Origin: Enoplosus armatus | Taxonomy: Eukaryota; Chordata; Actinopteri; Centrarchiformes; Enoplosidae | Reading direction: 5' to 3' | DNA: 64,000 nt | Assembly: GCF_043641665.1 (NCBI RefSeq) | Contig: NC_092181.1 | Coordinates: 8,679,057 to 8,743,056, forward strand | Shown here: positions 25,540 to 37,346 of the stretch, piece after piece | How the letters are laid out: each line of letters begins with the position of its first letter | Numbering within the stretch: the first letter of the stretch is position 1 | Translations under genes and position numbers: made by a program | Notes under the pieces: generated by a model | The model's input: only the letters and a program-made list of their open reading frames with translations | Told to the model about the DNA's origin: nothing | Database searches by the model: none

Positions 25540-27161
25540 TTATCATATATATATATATATTTTTTTTCCTTCTCTTATTTATTTATTTATTTTTACTAAA
25601 ATGTCATATCAATAATATGTTAATTCAAAGAAGAGGAGTTGCTGTGAAGGGACAATGACGTGATCCCTCACCAGCTTCCCACCCGTGAACGCATTGTTTG
25701 TTGTTGTTGTTTTGGAGTGCGCGACTGTAGCAGGAGGCCGGAGACTCTGTTACCGTGGCTGCACGATCAAGCCACCTTAACCCCGTGAACAGCCTTGAGG
25801 TGGATTTCAACGCAGACACGAACCCCCGTATTCAGCATATCTTCTTTTTATACTTAAAACTAAAGTTTCAAATCCAAATATTCAGAGGGAGTTTCTCCCC
25901 GCTGCTGTCGCCATAGCGCTCGCTCGCGGTGGGAACTGTTCTCTGGGTCTCTGTAATAACATTATAGAGAGTATCAATAAAATTCAATTGAAATATAAAA
26001 TCGTTCCTTATTTACAGAGTTGGTTACATAAGTGTGTGGGTCTGTCTTGTCGTGAATATTACAGGATCTCAGTGGTTATTGTGCTTTGCCTGATTTTCCT
26101 AGTATTCCATCATGTCTTCCCAGCAGGCTTGTGTCTCGATGGATTTGGAACTGACAATGAGGACGAATCAACAAAATGCATCTCGTATGTTTGCTCAATG
26201 TTTCACAGGAAGTCAACTCTGGTGCGTTAGGGTGAGCAGATTAACTTACTTTTCATTTAATACTAGCCTGTGTTCTTTTATGAGACGATCCTCCCAAGTA
26301 TTGAACCATCTTTGTTGTTTTGTTTGTTACATCATAATGCTCTCATAGTGAGTCAGCGCTGCCTTCAGTGACCCTCTGATCCAGTACCCGTACCGCAGTG
26401 GGACCCGGGCTCCATTCCGCCTATCCAACAAAGACTAAAATGCCCCCCCAAAAAATCCAAACATTTAGCATTTTTCTGCTGTCGCCAAGTGCTTGTGAGC
26501 CACCGTACACAATAACAGAACAGCCTCGATGGAAGGCCGCCATTGATTCCCGTTAGCAGTTCCGCCTGGTGATTGACAGGTCCAGGAGTGGAGAATGCGC
26601 CAAGTCTATTGCTGGGAGGCCTCTGACGGGCCGAAGGTGAAAACTAATTCAAGGTGTCCCCCTCATCATACATACGTGTTCTACATGTACAATAATACAC
26701 GCCCTACCTACCTACCGTTTGCATGATGCGGAGTTTGAAATGATGGAGGAAGGACGGGAGGTGATGGTTTGTCAGCGCTACATTTTGGACAACCAAACAG
26801 GACTTTTTTACCACGTCAGCATGAAGGCCAGCTCCGGCTAGCAGCCCCTCAGGCTAGCTTCAGGCTAGTGTCGGCACCCAGAGCTGGACGCTCATCAGGG
26901 ATTTGGCACAAAATGGCGACCAGGCGACACACATCAAAGCTGGGCTTTTGACTATCTGGCAAAGATCTTAGTCCAAAATGGAAAGTTCCTCGGTTTTCCA
27001 CAGTGTCTCGTGGGTTTAAAGCCGACATCACACCAAAGCAAAGTCTAAAGGCCTGGTTCTTCTGATTGTTCAGTATTCTTTACGTCCCAAAAAGAGAATG
27101 TGGACTTACCAGCGGTCACGAGCAAAAGAGCCGAGACGGTCACAACAGTCCTGAGATCCAT
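20009..27161 (-). CDS. cd5: CD5-like lymphocyte receptor, complete, single short SRCR domain
   Basis: Exons in order: 27161-27110 (ATG, signal peptide LRTVVTVSALLLVTA), 22204-21776 (ectodomain), 21040-20909 (membrane span), 20774-20724, 20281-20216, 20079-20009 (stop). Phases agree throughout and give 266 aa. The ectodomain has a Ser/Thr/Pro stalk with N-glycosylation sites, then a Cys-spaced segment (TCDGDVNLVL, SSSPVCHG, NVCETKKGC, GCERLRVKC) that fits a shortened group-B SRCR domain. The span is VVTALLCCVLLVLLLIRF. The tail identifies the gene: RQNRWVGPTQSHS, SYHRGKTAVR, RLSYPALERL and NSDYNF line up in order with mammalian CD5 (QRQWIGPT, SFHRN, LSAYPALE, SDSDYDL as I recall them). The family tunes antigen-receptor signalling through tail tyrosines. 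Human CD5 has three SRCR domains and about 495 aa. Confidence 0.87.
20142..20167. repeat. Poly-G run of about 25 bases in a cd5 intron
   Basis: An almost uninterrupted G tract lies between the last two cd5 coding exons. On the coding (minus) strand it is poly-C. Confidence 0.95.
20673..20715. repeat. (GT)n microsatellite next to a cd5 donor site
   Basis: About 21 units. On the cd5 sense strand it reads (CA)n and begins about 10 bases after the donor GTGAGTCTCAC of exon 20774-20724. Confidence 0.95.
20878..20901. repeat. (GT)n microsatellite next to the cd5 membrane-span exon donor
   Basis: On the sense strand the donor GTGAGTAC of exon 21040-20909 runs straight into (AC)n. The acceptor side of the same exon also has a GT-rich run on the sense strand (plus-strand CA at 21050-21069). 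Confidence 0.95.
21196..21452. mobile_element. piggyBac-like MITE, copy A (left-truncated)
   Basis: It shares long blocks with copy B (TGGTGGGTGGTGCTGTGCCT, AGTTGTGACATCACAACCTT, ATACAGCACCCAGACCTGCT). It ends with GGGACCT at 21442-21448 followed by TTAA. The left terminus is missing. It lies in the cd5 intron between the span exon and the ectodomain exon. Confidence 0.7.
22265..22697. mobile_element. piggyBac-like MITE, copy B (both ends present)
   Basis: Terminal inverted repeats AGGTCCCATAT and ATATGGGACCT are present, flanked on both sides by TTAA (22261-22264 and 22698-22701). TTAA is the target site used by piggyBac elements. There is no coding capacity. A poly-G run of about 22 bases (22487-22508) interrupts the body. 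It sits in cd5 intron 1, just upstream of the ectodomain exon, in the same orientation as copy A. Confidence 0.75.
23762..23960 (-). repeat. Dispersed LINE-tail repeat (copy 2 of 4)
   Basis: Reverse complement of the 586-715 repeat, starting with TTCAATTTAATTCAAGG-type tail sequence, then GCCAAATCACAACAGAAGTT, then TACAGAGACCCAGCAGTTTCC. Confidence 0.65.
25918..25990 (+). repeat. Dispersed LINE-tail repeat (copy 3 of 4)
   Basis: Short copy with GGTGGGAACTGTTCTCTGGG, TCTCTGTAATAACATTATAG and an AATTCAATTGAAAT tail. Confidence 0.6.
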
Positions 27162-27254
27162 CACAGAAAACAGCGAGCAACAAGTGACAGACAGACACAA
27201 ATCAGATCAAGACGCCAACAACAGAAAAACTGATGAGAAAGGAAACGGTGCAGA

Positions 27255-27257
<3 letters not shown>

Positions 27258-27292
<35 letters not shown>
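27258..27292. repeat. (CT)n microsatellite upstream of cd5
   Basis: A pure CT run lies 97-131 bases upstream of the cd5 ATG, probably in the 5'UTR or promoter, followed by a CTG/CCG triplet-rich tract (27315-27360). On the sense strand it is a GA repeat. GA repeats in fish promoters can bind GAGA-type factors; that role is only a possibility here. Confidence 0.9.
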
Positions 27293-27298
<6 letters not shown>

Positions 27299-27730
27299 GT
27301 GAATCACTTCATCCTGCTGCTGCTGCTGCCGCCGCCGCCACTGCTGCTGCTGCTGCTGCAAAAGTGCAGATTTCCTCCCTTCAAAGCGAGCTGGGTGAAG
27401 AGAGGCAGAGAGGAGGGGTGGGGAAAATAAGAAACGACGATAAGAAGGGAGGAAGGAGGAAGAGGTAGGAGGAAGAGGTGAGGGGGAAGAGTTACGTGAC
27501 TCGAGACTAAATCCACTTGCTTCAACACGTTTGTGATTCACGGGCCTCCGCCAAGCCACTAGATGGGCGCATCAAGGGCCGGGGGGGCCCCAAAACGCAG
27601 CGTGCGTGATGAACTCAACTCAACAACTGGACAGGAAGTCAATCAAACTGAATAACAAATGTAATACCGCAAATTCTACCCAACTCCTGACCAAATAAAT
27701 AAATGTTCTTTGCGCTCACTGCATGTCAGA

Positions 27731-27923
27731 ATCAGAATCAGGATCAGATTTACTTTATTGATCCCCCGGGAGGGGGGGGGGGGGTTGTACAGTACCGGTG
27801 CTCCCATTCAAGAATAGAAAGCAGCATAAATTAACTAAAAGTATGTACAAATATAAAAATAAGAAGAAATATACACATTTACAATATCTAAGTGAAAAAT
27901 AAAAGTAAAAAATATATACAATG

Positions 27924-27935
<12 letters not shown>
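27731..27935 (-). repeat. Dispersed repeat ending TTTATTGATCCCC (copy 1)
   Basis: Reverse complement of 41340-41560: shared blocks are TTTACTTTATTGATCCCC, GTGCTCCCATTCAAGAATAG, TATGTACAAATATAAAAATA and ACATTTACAATATCTAAGTG. A third, shorter copy is at 44345-44510. It looks like the 3' end of a non-LTR element, with microsatellite TA at one end. Confidence 0.75.
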
Positions 27936-27958
<23 letters not shown>

Positions 27959-30164
27959 TGCACTGTTGTGGTTAAGGTGGTGTTTCCATGTTAAGACACG
28001 TGTTCCAGGTCCTAACTTTGTCCATCGACATATTTTTCAGTATAAAGTCCCAAATATGATATTTTTCACTCGTAATAACTGGATTGTGGTTTGGCTCTGT
28101 ATGCCCAACTTAATGTGAACTATATGGTGAAGGGTGCCGTGGAAAGCCTAAGGGTTCAAAAGGTCCCACCTACAGCTACTACTACTACTACTACTGCTGC
28201 TAAACAGAATGAACGCCTACATGCACGCATGTTCTAGTTTCTAGTCCGTCCAGTGGTCTGGGTGTAAAGGTGGAGGTGGAGGCAGAGATGGATCCCTTCC
28301 CCTCTTTTACAATACATTTAATGAAGTGTGACATTGTTATTGTTCATTCGGCTGTCTTTCTCAAACGTACTTATGTCATGTTTTGTATATAACACACTGT
28401 ATATATATTGTGCATTTGTTGTTTTTTGCGCTTACTGGTAAATGTATTAATAATACAATTTTTTGGTTTGTTTATTCATATGCAGCACGTGTATGTGATG
28501 GTGGGTATGTTGGCGGTATCGCGGGTCCACAGGCGCTGCGAGCGAGCTCTGGTGCAAAAAGAAAAATAGAAATATAGAAATTAAAATGAAAGAAACACAC
28601 TAACATCGGAGCAAAGGGGAGACCAGCAGAATTGTGTCTCCTCTGACATGAACGCTGAATCAGCGAGACAGGGTTTAACGGCGTCTGCTAACACGTGCTG
28701 CCTCCAACATGGCCGCTCGTTGCTGCGCGCCGCCTTCATTCATTCATTCACTCACTCACTCAGCCCTTCTTCTGTCAGCGCTGCACTGTACGTCCCCAGA
28801 AGGCTCTGCTCTCAGTGTGTAGCGCCTTGCCTTGTTTGTGTGGGAGCGAGTGAACGAGGTGACGAGCGAAAGCGCCTTCTCCTCCTGACTCATCATCATC
28901 AGGTCTTGACTTCACCACCGTCACCTCCATCCCTCAACTCTCGTTTTTCTCTCATCCTCCGCCTCTGGTTTTACGGAGCCGTAGAGGCGACAAAAGCCCC
29001 ATAGACTTTCACCTCCTCCTCCTCCTCCTCCTCTTTGCTTCTCACAAAGAGGAAGATGCCGCCGTTCAAAGCCCTCTTCTCTGGAGCCCAAAGCATTTGA
29101 CTCGACTTGAACGCGGGAGCCAATTGTGTTGGACGGCAACAAGCAGCTCGCATGTCATGAATGTCCCCTGGTTGCTGGGTCTCACACGCAATGTCTAACA
29201 GCACAACATCTGATAACACCAACGATAAACGAACGCAGCTAGCAGCCCGTTATGGAGGACAGGGGCGCATTTGCAACAGGCAAATGTTTTCATGCTTCTC
29301 GAACTGAGGGTCTGGGCCCCGAAAAGGTTGTAAGAAAGGGTTAGTCATTTCTAGTTCTGTCCTGTGCAATACTTTATAGTTCCACTGGTCTAAACAGTCT
29401 GAGAAGATTCTTTGATTCTTTGAACTCTTCTTTTAATGTTTGTAATCTCACCAGCGAAGCTCCTCTCACGTCACCGTGAGTCGGCCGTCTTCTTTCACAC
29501 TGCCAGTGGTGACTCGTCTCGCCCTGGTTTGGTTACAATTTGACATTTTTATGCAGCGTTCTTAAATGATTTACATTCAGCACTTGGTGCTCATTATAAC
29601 AACAAAATAGCATTAATAATAAAGAGGATATGCAGAGAGTTTAAACACTTTCCATTGTCATTTTAAGACTGGTTCCTGAGTCTAAATGCTGACTCTCTCT
29701 TCTGTGGTAATAAAACTGAATCTCTTTTGGACTGTTGGACATTTGAAGACGTCACCGTTGGTGTTGGAGGAATTCTCGACGGACATTTTTGACTTTTTTT
29801 CCCTGACATTTTGTGGACTGAACGACCAACCGATCGATAAAGAAAATATAATATAAAACTCGGCAGGTTAACTGAAAATAAATAGTGACAATAAAAAAAA
29901 TACATAATCATTAGTTGGGAATTGAATTAACAAAAATAATGTGGATAACAATATTACAAATACAATAAAATAGATAATGAAATAAACAAATGTAATAAAA
30001 TGAAATGATATATATATAATTAGCATAAAATGATATATATATATTAGTACAATAGAAATACAATAAAGAGATGTTAATAGTAGGGACATTACAAGACAGC
30101 CATTAGTGTACAAAAATAAATTCAATTAAATATATATAGATTTTTTATTATTTTGTGTATACAC

Positions 30165-30169
<5 letters not shown>

Positions 30170-30211
<42 letters not shown>
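30170..30211. repeat. (AT)n microsatellite
   Basis: About 20 AT units inside a 400-base stretch that is nearly all A and T. Confidence 0.9.
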
Positions 30212-30213
<2 letters not shown>

Positions 30214-30639
30214 ATTACAACTACATCATGCACACATAATTACATACATCAAACAAAAATAGAATAAAAATAAAATAAAATAAAAAAGGAGATGGCGGCG
30301 GAAAGTAGAATACGGTGAGTTCAGGTTGATTTATGAATGTTTATTTCCCACTGCTTGTCTCTCTTGTTGTGACAGGAAGTGACACATTTAGCCCGGACTC
30401 CAGAATTCGGGGGCATTTTTTGCTCAGACTTTGGAAAGAATGCCTCCCTGATGATTTTTGTATTTGTGTACACTGTGTTAGAGAGCGTAGCTGTGAAGGT
30501 GACTCAGCTGGCTGAGGGGGCGACTCCCCTTTATGTTCACCTCCCGGCAGGCGAGGGCTTTATACTGTGAAGAGGCAGGGTCGCTCTTTTTTGAATAAGA
30601 ATTTGATAGATCTTTCTTTTTTGAACGTTTAGAAGTAAA

Positions 30640-30835
30640 GATAGATAGATACTGGCCTGTTCACACACTGTGCCACGCATTTATCTTATTCTTATTTTTA
30701 TTTTCATTCTTATTCTACCTTTTATATTCTACATATTTGTTGTCAAAACAATAGCACCTTCAGACCACGGCAAACTCCTTGTAATGTATGTTACTTGGCA
30801 ATAAACAGTTTCTGATTCTGATTCTGATTCTGATG
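30640..30835 (+). repeat. LINE 3' tail with (TGATTC)n end
   Basis: TTACTTGGCAATAAACAGTT is followed by a repeated TGATTC tail. The same sequence occurs reverse complemented at 54867-54990, where it is attached to a LINE reverse-transcriptase fragment. So this is the orphan 3' end of the same family. Confidence 0.7.
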
Positions 30836-32362
30836 TGAAACATAATGATTTATGAAAGGACGTCTAATCATGTCATCCCTGAAAACTTCTGTAACCAGGG
30901 AGCATTTTGACTTGTGTTCAAATGTGTGTCGGAACGAAGAAAGTGATGAACGTGAGGAGCAGGCCAACAAAGTTAAAGCGGTGACCGATGCGACTTGCGG
31001 TTCCTGGTTTCAATGATTTCAATTGTGCAGAACTTTCTTTTGCTCCGTCAGAACCCACGCCCTGGCCGGTGGAACCTGAAGGGGACCAAACACAAACAGC
31101 AGAAGAAGAAGAAGAAGAACAGTTGGCCTGCGGGCGTGCTGAGGTTTGACTGAAGGGCGAGGGGAGGGGAGGAAACGAGAGGCAGCGAGGGTGGTGTGAA
31201 CGGAGCGGAGGCGCGGCGAAGAACGTCGGCGGGAGGCGAACGTGAGGATGTGTGTGTATGTGTGTGTGTCACTGCAGCTCCTGTCCTCCTCTGCAGCAGC
31301 ACTGAGCCGCTGCTTACAGTCCCCTCTAGGGCCCATGCAGGCGTCATAGTTCGGGTTTCACTTTCACTGTCCCTGAGATTTCTGCCTCCACCCAGCACTG
31401 ACAAATGACATACACACTCGCCGGTTATATTTTAAAATACATTTGGCAGCTTCCTTCCTCCGAGGCACTCAAGAGTCACGTGACAGCGACGAGGGCCACG
31501 CTCACATTTTAACCAGACACACAAAAAGGTTTGTTTTTATTTCTAAATTCTTTTAAATTCTTATCTATTTTTTATTTTCTTCATCTATGGCGTCCTTGCT
31601 ACGTCGACCGTGTCCACATGCTGCACGCTGGAATATAGAGAAGATGTGTGGTTTATTGTTTATGTGCATCTTTTTGTTACGTCCTGTGCTCTGGAGTGCT
31701 GGGCGGTGAAGGGTTTGGACGTCACAGGGGTTTGACCGATTAAATCCGATCTGACCTGCGAGAATCTGAACTCTGCTGCAGCGCGAGCGTCCTCTCAACG
31801 TTAAATAAACATTAAACAAACACATTAGCGTCTGCATAACAATAAAAGTGACATTTTTCCCATTCATTCAAGTCATATATTAAAAGAATCTAGGGTGCAT
31901 TTCCTATTATGCTACGAAAGGAACAGCACTTTGTTTGGAAGTGAAGACTCAAGAGTGTTTCCATTTAGATCAACTTCTGTTTAATTATTCACAACCCCAA
32001 AAAGAGAAAAAAAAAAAAAAAAAAGGCTCTTTAACAATGCACAGTCATCATATCATCATATAACTTATCATCATCATCATCAGAACACAGATCATCCACC
32101 TGACTGTTATTTCCCTCTGGATAATATTAATGCTAGACTATATTAGAACATCTCCCTTGTGCTTCTTCTAAAACGCTGTAATACTATTATTATTATTATT
32201 ATTATTGTTATTGTTATTTTCATTGCGGCCATTCTCTCTCTGGGACACTAAGGTCCTCAGTACGAGCCCACTAGAATCACTCGTCTTACAAGTTGAATAT
32301 GAAAAGCTTGTCATGCTTTGTGTTTCAGTATCTTCATCTTAAGTGGAGTCGCCTTGTTGTCA

Positions 32363-32424
32363 CTCACACACACACACACACACACACCCCGACACAGATC
32401 TGTGTGTGTGTGTGTGTGTGTGTG
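32363..32424. repeat. Facing (CA)n and (GT)n runs
   Basis: CA at 32363-32387 and GT at 32400-32424 are separated by about 12 bases. They form a perfect long inverted repeat able to extrude as a hairpin. Confidence 0.9.
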
Positions 32425-35400
32425 CGGTGAGCAAAAGGTGAGACTGAGCGAAAACACAGGTGATATAGAAGTACAGAGAATGATGTCAGCACCATACTGG
32501 AAGTAGTGCAGCAGTGGGACGCTGAACAGGCCGTCTGCCCTTGTCCTCTTCCTCGGGTGGCGCATGCGCCGTCGCATACATGATGCTGGGCCTGGTCGTG
32601 TGTTGTAGGTGAACAGGGTCTAGTAAGGCACCCCTTCATGAATGTAAATAAAAACAAAACGCTTTCTCATTCTGTCTAAATGCAGCGCTTGAAGCGGTTC
32701 GGCGTATTTGATGAAGTACTTGATGATTCTTGCGGTTTTTGTATCCACGTGATTGAATGCACAGCTAAATACATTTAAACTGTAACTAATGGCTTATAGA
32801 CGGTTAATCGATAACTTCCTAACATTTATGTATCAGTTATAAACTATTAATAAGAATAGAGTTTGGTCCAGAAGGTCTGAGATCAAGAGGACTGGCACTG
32901 AAGGATGAACTCCAGCTGTTCATAAATTCACACGTAGCTAAGCTTAGCTTAGGTGTGTCGCCAGTATTCACTAAGTGGAGAGTTAGCGTTAAATTAGACC
33001 AGGTCCGCCTCACAGACCAGTTGTTACGTAGAGATTAGTCGTTTGGAAATATGTACAGCCACGAACTGCAGGTGGAACTGTTGCTTAGCTAACAGACCCG
33101 AGTCACGTTAGCTTGTTGACACACGAGCCGTTTAAACCACGGAGAGAAGAACTGGCTATTGGATATGGTCTGGGCCTGACACGAGATCCAAATGCTGCTT
33201 GTTAATGGTGCCAACTGGGAAGATTTCAAACGACATTCCACTAAAATGATGTAAAATGTTCGGTGTTATGCTAAATGACCTGGCGACATAAGCTAGCTTT
33301 GTATAATCGCGCAAACAACCACCTCCGAGTCACACGCGCCTATTCATGTGTAGACGAAACATTTACAAAAGGTTTAATATATCGTTTGGGTCCTAAACTG
33401 ACATTTTTGGAAGTTGGGATACAGCTTGTGATGCGACGGTGACTTCCTGTTTGCACAGTTGATAGCTTTTGATTGGACACCTAAGATTTAATGGTGCAAC
33501 CTGATGAAAGTTGCTGGAAATTATGAAGAGCTGCTGCAACCCTGGAAGTTGTTTTTATTTATGACTTACGACACTTCCTAGATAAACTAATCTATGAGGC
33601 ATTAGTGCATTGTTTATTAACCATGGTTAAAGCCTTTAGTTACAGCTCATAATGCTTTATAAAGGGTGCCTTACTAGAATAGGTGGAACCTCTGACTAAT
33701 ATATGCTAGTGGTCTGTAGCTAGCGATATACACAAGCAACAATTCTTTTTTTTTTTTTTAACCTTTTGTTGATTTGTACTAATTTCCCAGACTAGCAGAG
33801 AGCAGGTTCGGCCTGTCAGAACTACATCCCAACACTTGCCCATGTATCACGAGCCATTCTGTTACTGCACTTTAAGCAGTGCAGGCTTTCTGATAACTAA
33901 ACGTGTATTCTGAAACTTTGCTGATGATTTCACTGCGGAGGAGATCCAACACGTCATTCAAAAAGATCTTTACGTTCGCCGTTCCAACCGCAACATGTGG
34001 TGGTTTGGGGTTTCCCGCTAAAAGAAAAAGATGTTACAGTGCCACCCCGACTCTTCTCAACGTTAAGTTATGATCTCTCTACAAACACAGCTGCAGCTCC
34101 CGCGAGGCTTTTGGACATACGCGTGTTGTCGCAGCATCATGGAGCTGTAGCTGTTCAAATGCTTCAAATACATGCTTATTATTCTATATCATACAGCACA
34201 TTCCTCAAGGTACACATTTAGCTCGGGACCTTTTGACTCGATTAACTTGGGACCAGAGATGTCGCCGTTGAAAAACAAAAACAAAAAACAGCTGGTCTTG
34301 TTTTCATCATGTTGCCCCATCGTTCATGGATTCACGGGATCGTTTCGTGGACGAAACAGCAGAATTTCCCTTTGCTAGTGGCAACCGGGGTTGGTCTTCA
34401 TGGCGTCGGAGTCAGCTACATGTCCAGCGGGGCCCGTGGAGGTCCTCTCTCGACAGAACAGAGGACGCCGCGAGACCGGTCGATTGGCTGCTGGTCCAGG
34501 CTCCTGATGAAAAGTCCAGCTGTGACGGGGCACTGGAAAGATTCTCACTCTATTAAAAAGGCCCTCCTGGCACACAAAAAGAGGATCCTCTTGTGGATTC
34601 TTTCCGACATGCAGTGTCGTGGAATAAAAGTGAGCTGCTGATAAAAGCCTCCAGCCACACAGCCGCTAACTGCTACGGCACAACTACCCTCTAACTTTCT
34701 CCATGTCGCTGCATTTACTACTTTTCAAACTGGAATTTAATGACCCCATTCAATTGTGACTCAATCTGCACTCCCCTTCAATGATTCCCTTTCTTTGTTT
34801 TTTGTTTTTTTTGGGGTGGGGGGGGGGGGGGGGGGTGGGGTGGGGGAGTGTTAATAGCAGTACAGTATTTTAGAGGCTGGGACCAATTTGGATTCAATTC
34901 AATCACTTCAAGACACAGCTTGAAACACTTCACATGCTGAAATAACCGCATATGTATGTGACAACATTGGCACTTTAGTGACTTGAGATGCTTCATCAAT
35001 ATCGGGGGGAGAATGGTTCACTGTACGGCTGCTTTTTAGCTACTGATAATAGGAGACGTAGGTAACAATTTCGTGTGATATTCTAGTTCGGCGGTTATTC
35101 CAAAGTGTAGCCACAAATTTAGAGTGGTGGAATCTACTTCTAAAAGATCCATGAATGATCCCTCGTCGATTACCTACATCACAATTTCACTGATATTTTT
35201 TGAATTGATTCAATTGACACAGAACTGATCGCCAACCTTCGCGTGTTCACTCCATTAAAACTATACAGACCACAGGAATTCTCACTGATGGTATGGAATG
35301 AAACTATTTTCTTCTGGTAATCATTGTCAAGCGTCAGTTCATGTTCAACGAGCAGATGTGGAGAGGAGGGAGGGGGAGGAGGAGGAGGAGGAGGAGGAGA

Positions 35401-35718
35401 GCGATGGAGAGGAGGGCGTGATGAGGCTCGGGGATGACAGAGGAGTGTGTTGGTGGGGAGGATGCAGACAAAGCGGGGACAAAGATGTGGAACCATGTTT
35501 GGTTCTGCATGGTTCTGGAGAGTCCAGCAGGTCAGGGTGTTGCTACGGGACTGCAGTGCTCCTAACGCCCCCCACCGTAAATCTCCACCAAACTATCTAT
35601 ATGTCACTGCTAACAACTCTAACCCACATAAGACTCTGAGCACAAACACACCACCCTTCATCAGTGGGGATTTGCATTTGTTGGTACACAGGAAAACCTG
35701 CCTATGTGCTGGACATGG

Positions 35719-35747
35719 TCCCCCCCCCCCCCCCCCCCCCCCCCCCC
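35719..35747. repeat. Poly-C run of about 28 bases
   Basis: Uninterrupted C tract in the cd5-vps37c interval. Confidence 0.95.
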
Positions 35748-35984
35748 ACAGGCTCCCAAAACAAGCTGGCAACTCATGTGAAAGGTGAAAAGAGCTTTAA
35801 GACTTTGAAAAACGTTAGTCCTGATGTAGACAGTCTGTCTCTAACATTAGCCGCTTACACTAGGTACAGCTAGCTTTGTCGTTTCTGTGGAATAAGCTAC
35901 ATCACACGAAACCACAAATCTAAGCTATGCCAACAACTGAGCGTGAAAGCCGCCACCATCTTTATTTGGGCCAAAGAATGAATC

Positions 35985-36035
35985 AGAATCAGAAATACTT
36001 TATTGATCCCCGAGGGTTAGGGTTAGGGTTATCTC
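35985..36035 (-). repeat. Repeat end fused to telomere-like TTAGGG units
   Basis: GAATCAGAAATACTTTATTG plus ATCCCCGAG is the end of the same dispersed repeat as 27731-27935. It is followed at once by about two and a half GGGTTA units (36014-36031). Confidence 0.7.
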
Positions 36036-37346
36036 TATAGTAACAGTGGATCTGTCGGCGAACCGTGGGAGACTAAATTAATTAGTGCAGCAGCTTTAAA
36101 CTTTTACTTTGACTCTAATTGGGGCTAAGGTGCACTGTGGAAACACAGCTTAGAAAGTGTGGTTTAAAAAAGCCTTTGGGACATTTCCAAAACTGCCGCT
36201 GGGGCTCTGAAACAAGATGAACTGACCCCCCTCCACACACACACACACTTCAATAACTCTACTGAATGAAATGATGAACAATCCTGAGAGCAAAATACCA
36301 GCGGGGAGTAAAACCAGCACACGGAGGAAATAGAAAAGAAGCTTGGTTCACAACTATTGTTCCCAGCTCCCGGGGTGTTAGCGGGTTAGCTCGCCGGCTC
36401 CAGTAGCTCACCAAGCCGAGCCGCTTTCTGGTGCGGGCACTGGTGACAATGGAGGCGCAGCTGCTGACACACAGCTGCAGCTAGCTTCCTCTTTCCGCGT
36501 TAAATTAAAGGGAAGAAAACAAAGCTCTGTTTCATCACCACAAGGTTCTTTGGTTGAGGAAAATAAAGGGTGACTGGGTTTCTGGAGTTACTGGTGGCTC
36601 TTCTGCCCCGTGGTCCACAGGTAAATTGTGCGTCGTGAAAAAATTCACCTGCCACATTTGTGTGTGGAGTAGGTAAGGGTCTGGAAGAGCTGATAGACCA
36701 GCCATCCACTTTTTGTTAGTTAATGGAACTAGCCCAGGACACAAACCCTCCATCGCGAGCCGTTTTCTCAAAGCAGACTGTGCTCAGGAACAACAATGGG
36801 AATCAGCTACCGGACATCGATGTGTTCGTAGTGTTACAAAGACAGGTTTTTTTTTCCATGTGTTTGTCATGGGGACGGGGGGACGGGGGGGGTGCACATG
36901 TGTGTGTTTGTGATTGCCAAATAGACACACACACACACTTGAAATGGAAGAGGAGGAGGAAGGAGTACAGGGAGTGTATGAGGGGAAAGATACAAGTGTC
37001 TTAACACTTAAACACAACGCAACAACCTGAGACTAGTGTGGGGGAGTTGGTGGGTCGTAGGGTGACAGAGAGAGAGAGAGAGGGGGGGGGGGGGGAAAGA
37101 CGAAGAGATCGACAGATTGATATTTAGAGAAAGAGAGAAATAGTGCAACAAAGATAAGTAAAGCGAGAGACCTCTGGAATCTGGGAGCGTGGGAGAAAAG
37201 GAAGAGGGAGGGAGGAAAAGGTAAAAAGACGAGAGAAGGAGAGGGGATTAGGGTAAGGAGACAGGAGTTTGGGGGGGGGGGGGGGGGGCAGCAAAGAAGG
37301 GAGAAGAATTGAGAAGAAGAAATAAGACAGAGGAGCAGTAGTGCTT

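Larger units (their letters stand above)
22702..27109. other. Large first intron of cd5
   Basis: I looked here for further SRCR exons on the minus strand and saw none. Contents are a dispersed LINE-tail repeat (23762-23960, minus; 25918-25990, plus), AT-rich sequence, a GT run at 25508-25533 and several short poly-purine tracts. Confidence 0.6.
27162..37346. other. Gene-free interval between cd5 and vps37c
   Basis: No exon with recognisable homology was found. It holds a dispersed repeat (27731-27935 minus; 35985-36035 minus), AT-rich sequence (29830-30280 with an AT run 30170-30211), a LINE tail (30640-30835 plus), facing CA and GT runs (32363-32424), and poly-G or poly-C runs (34817-34836, 35719-35747, 37082-37095, 37270-37289). 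CpG-bearing sequence at 28640-29250 and 31130-31260 could be promoter-like, but no gene was tied to it. Confidence 0.6.

Noticed and set aside
28648..29004. 118-codon plus-strand frame
   Set aside because: Low-complexity (Ser, His, Leu) translation across ATTC and CTC repeats without a recognisable domain.
31019..31408. Frames near a CpG-bearing segment that might be a small gene
   Set aside because: No homology, no convincing splice sites, and the composition is driven by CA, GAA and CT repeats.
32363..32424. Facing CA and GT runs as a possible CRISPR-like or regulatory array
   Set aside because: Simple dinucleotide repeats; no spacer structure, and the genome is eukaryotic.
34309..34641. 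110-codon plus-strand frame
   Set aside because: No family resemblance and no splice or promoter context; best left unannotated.
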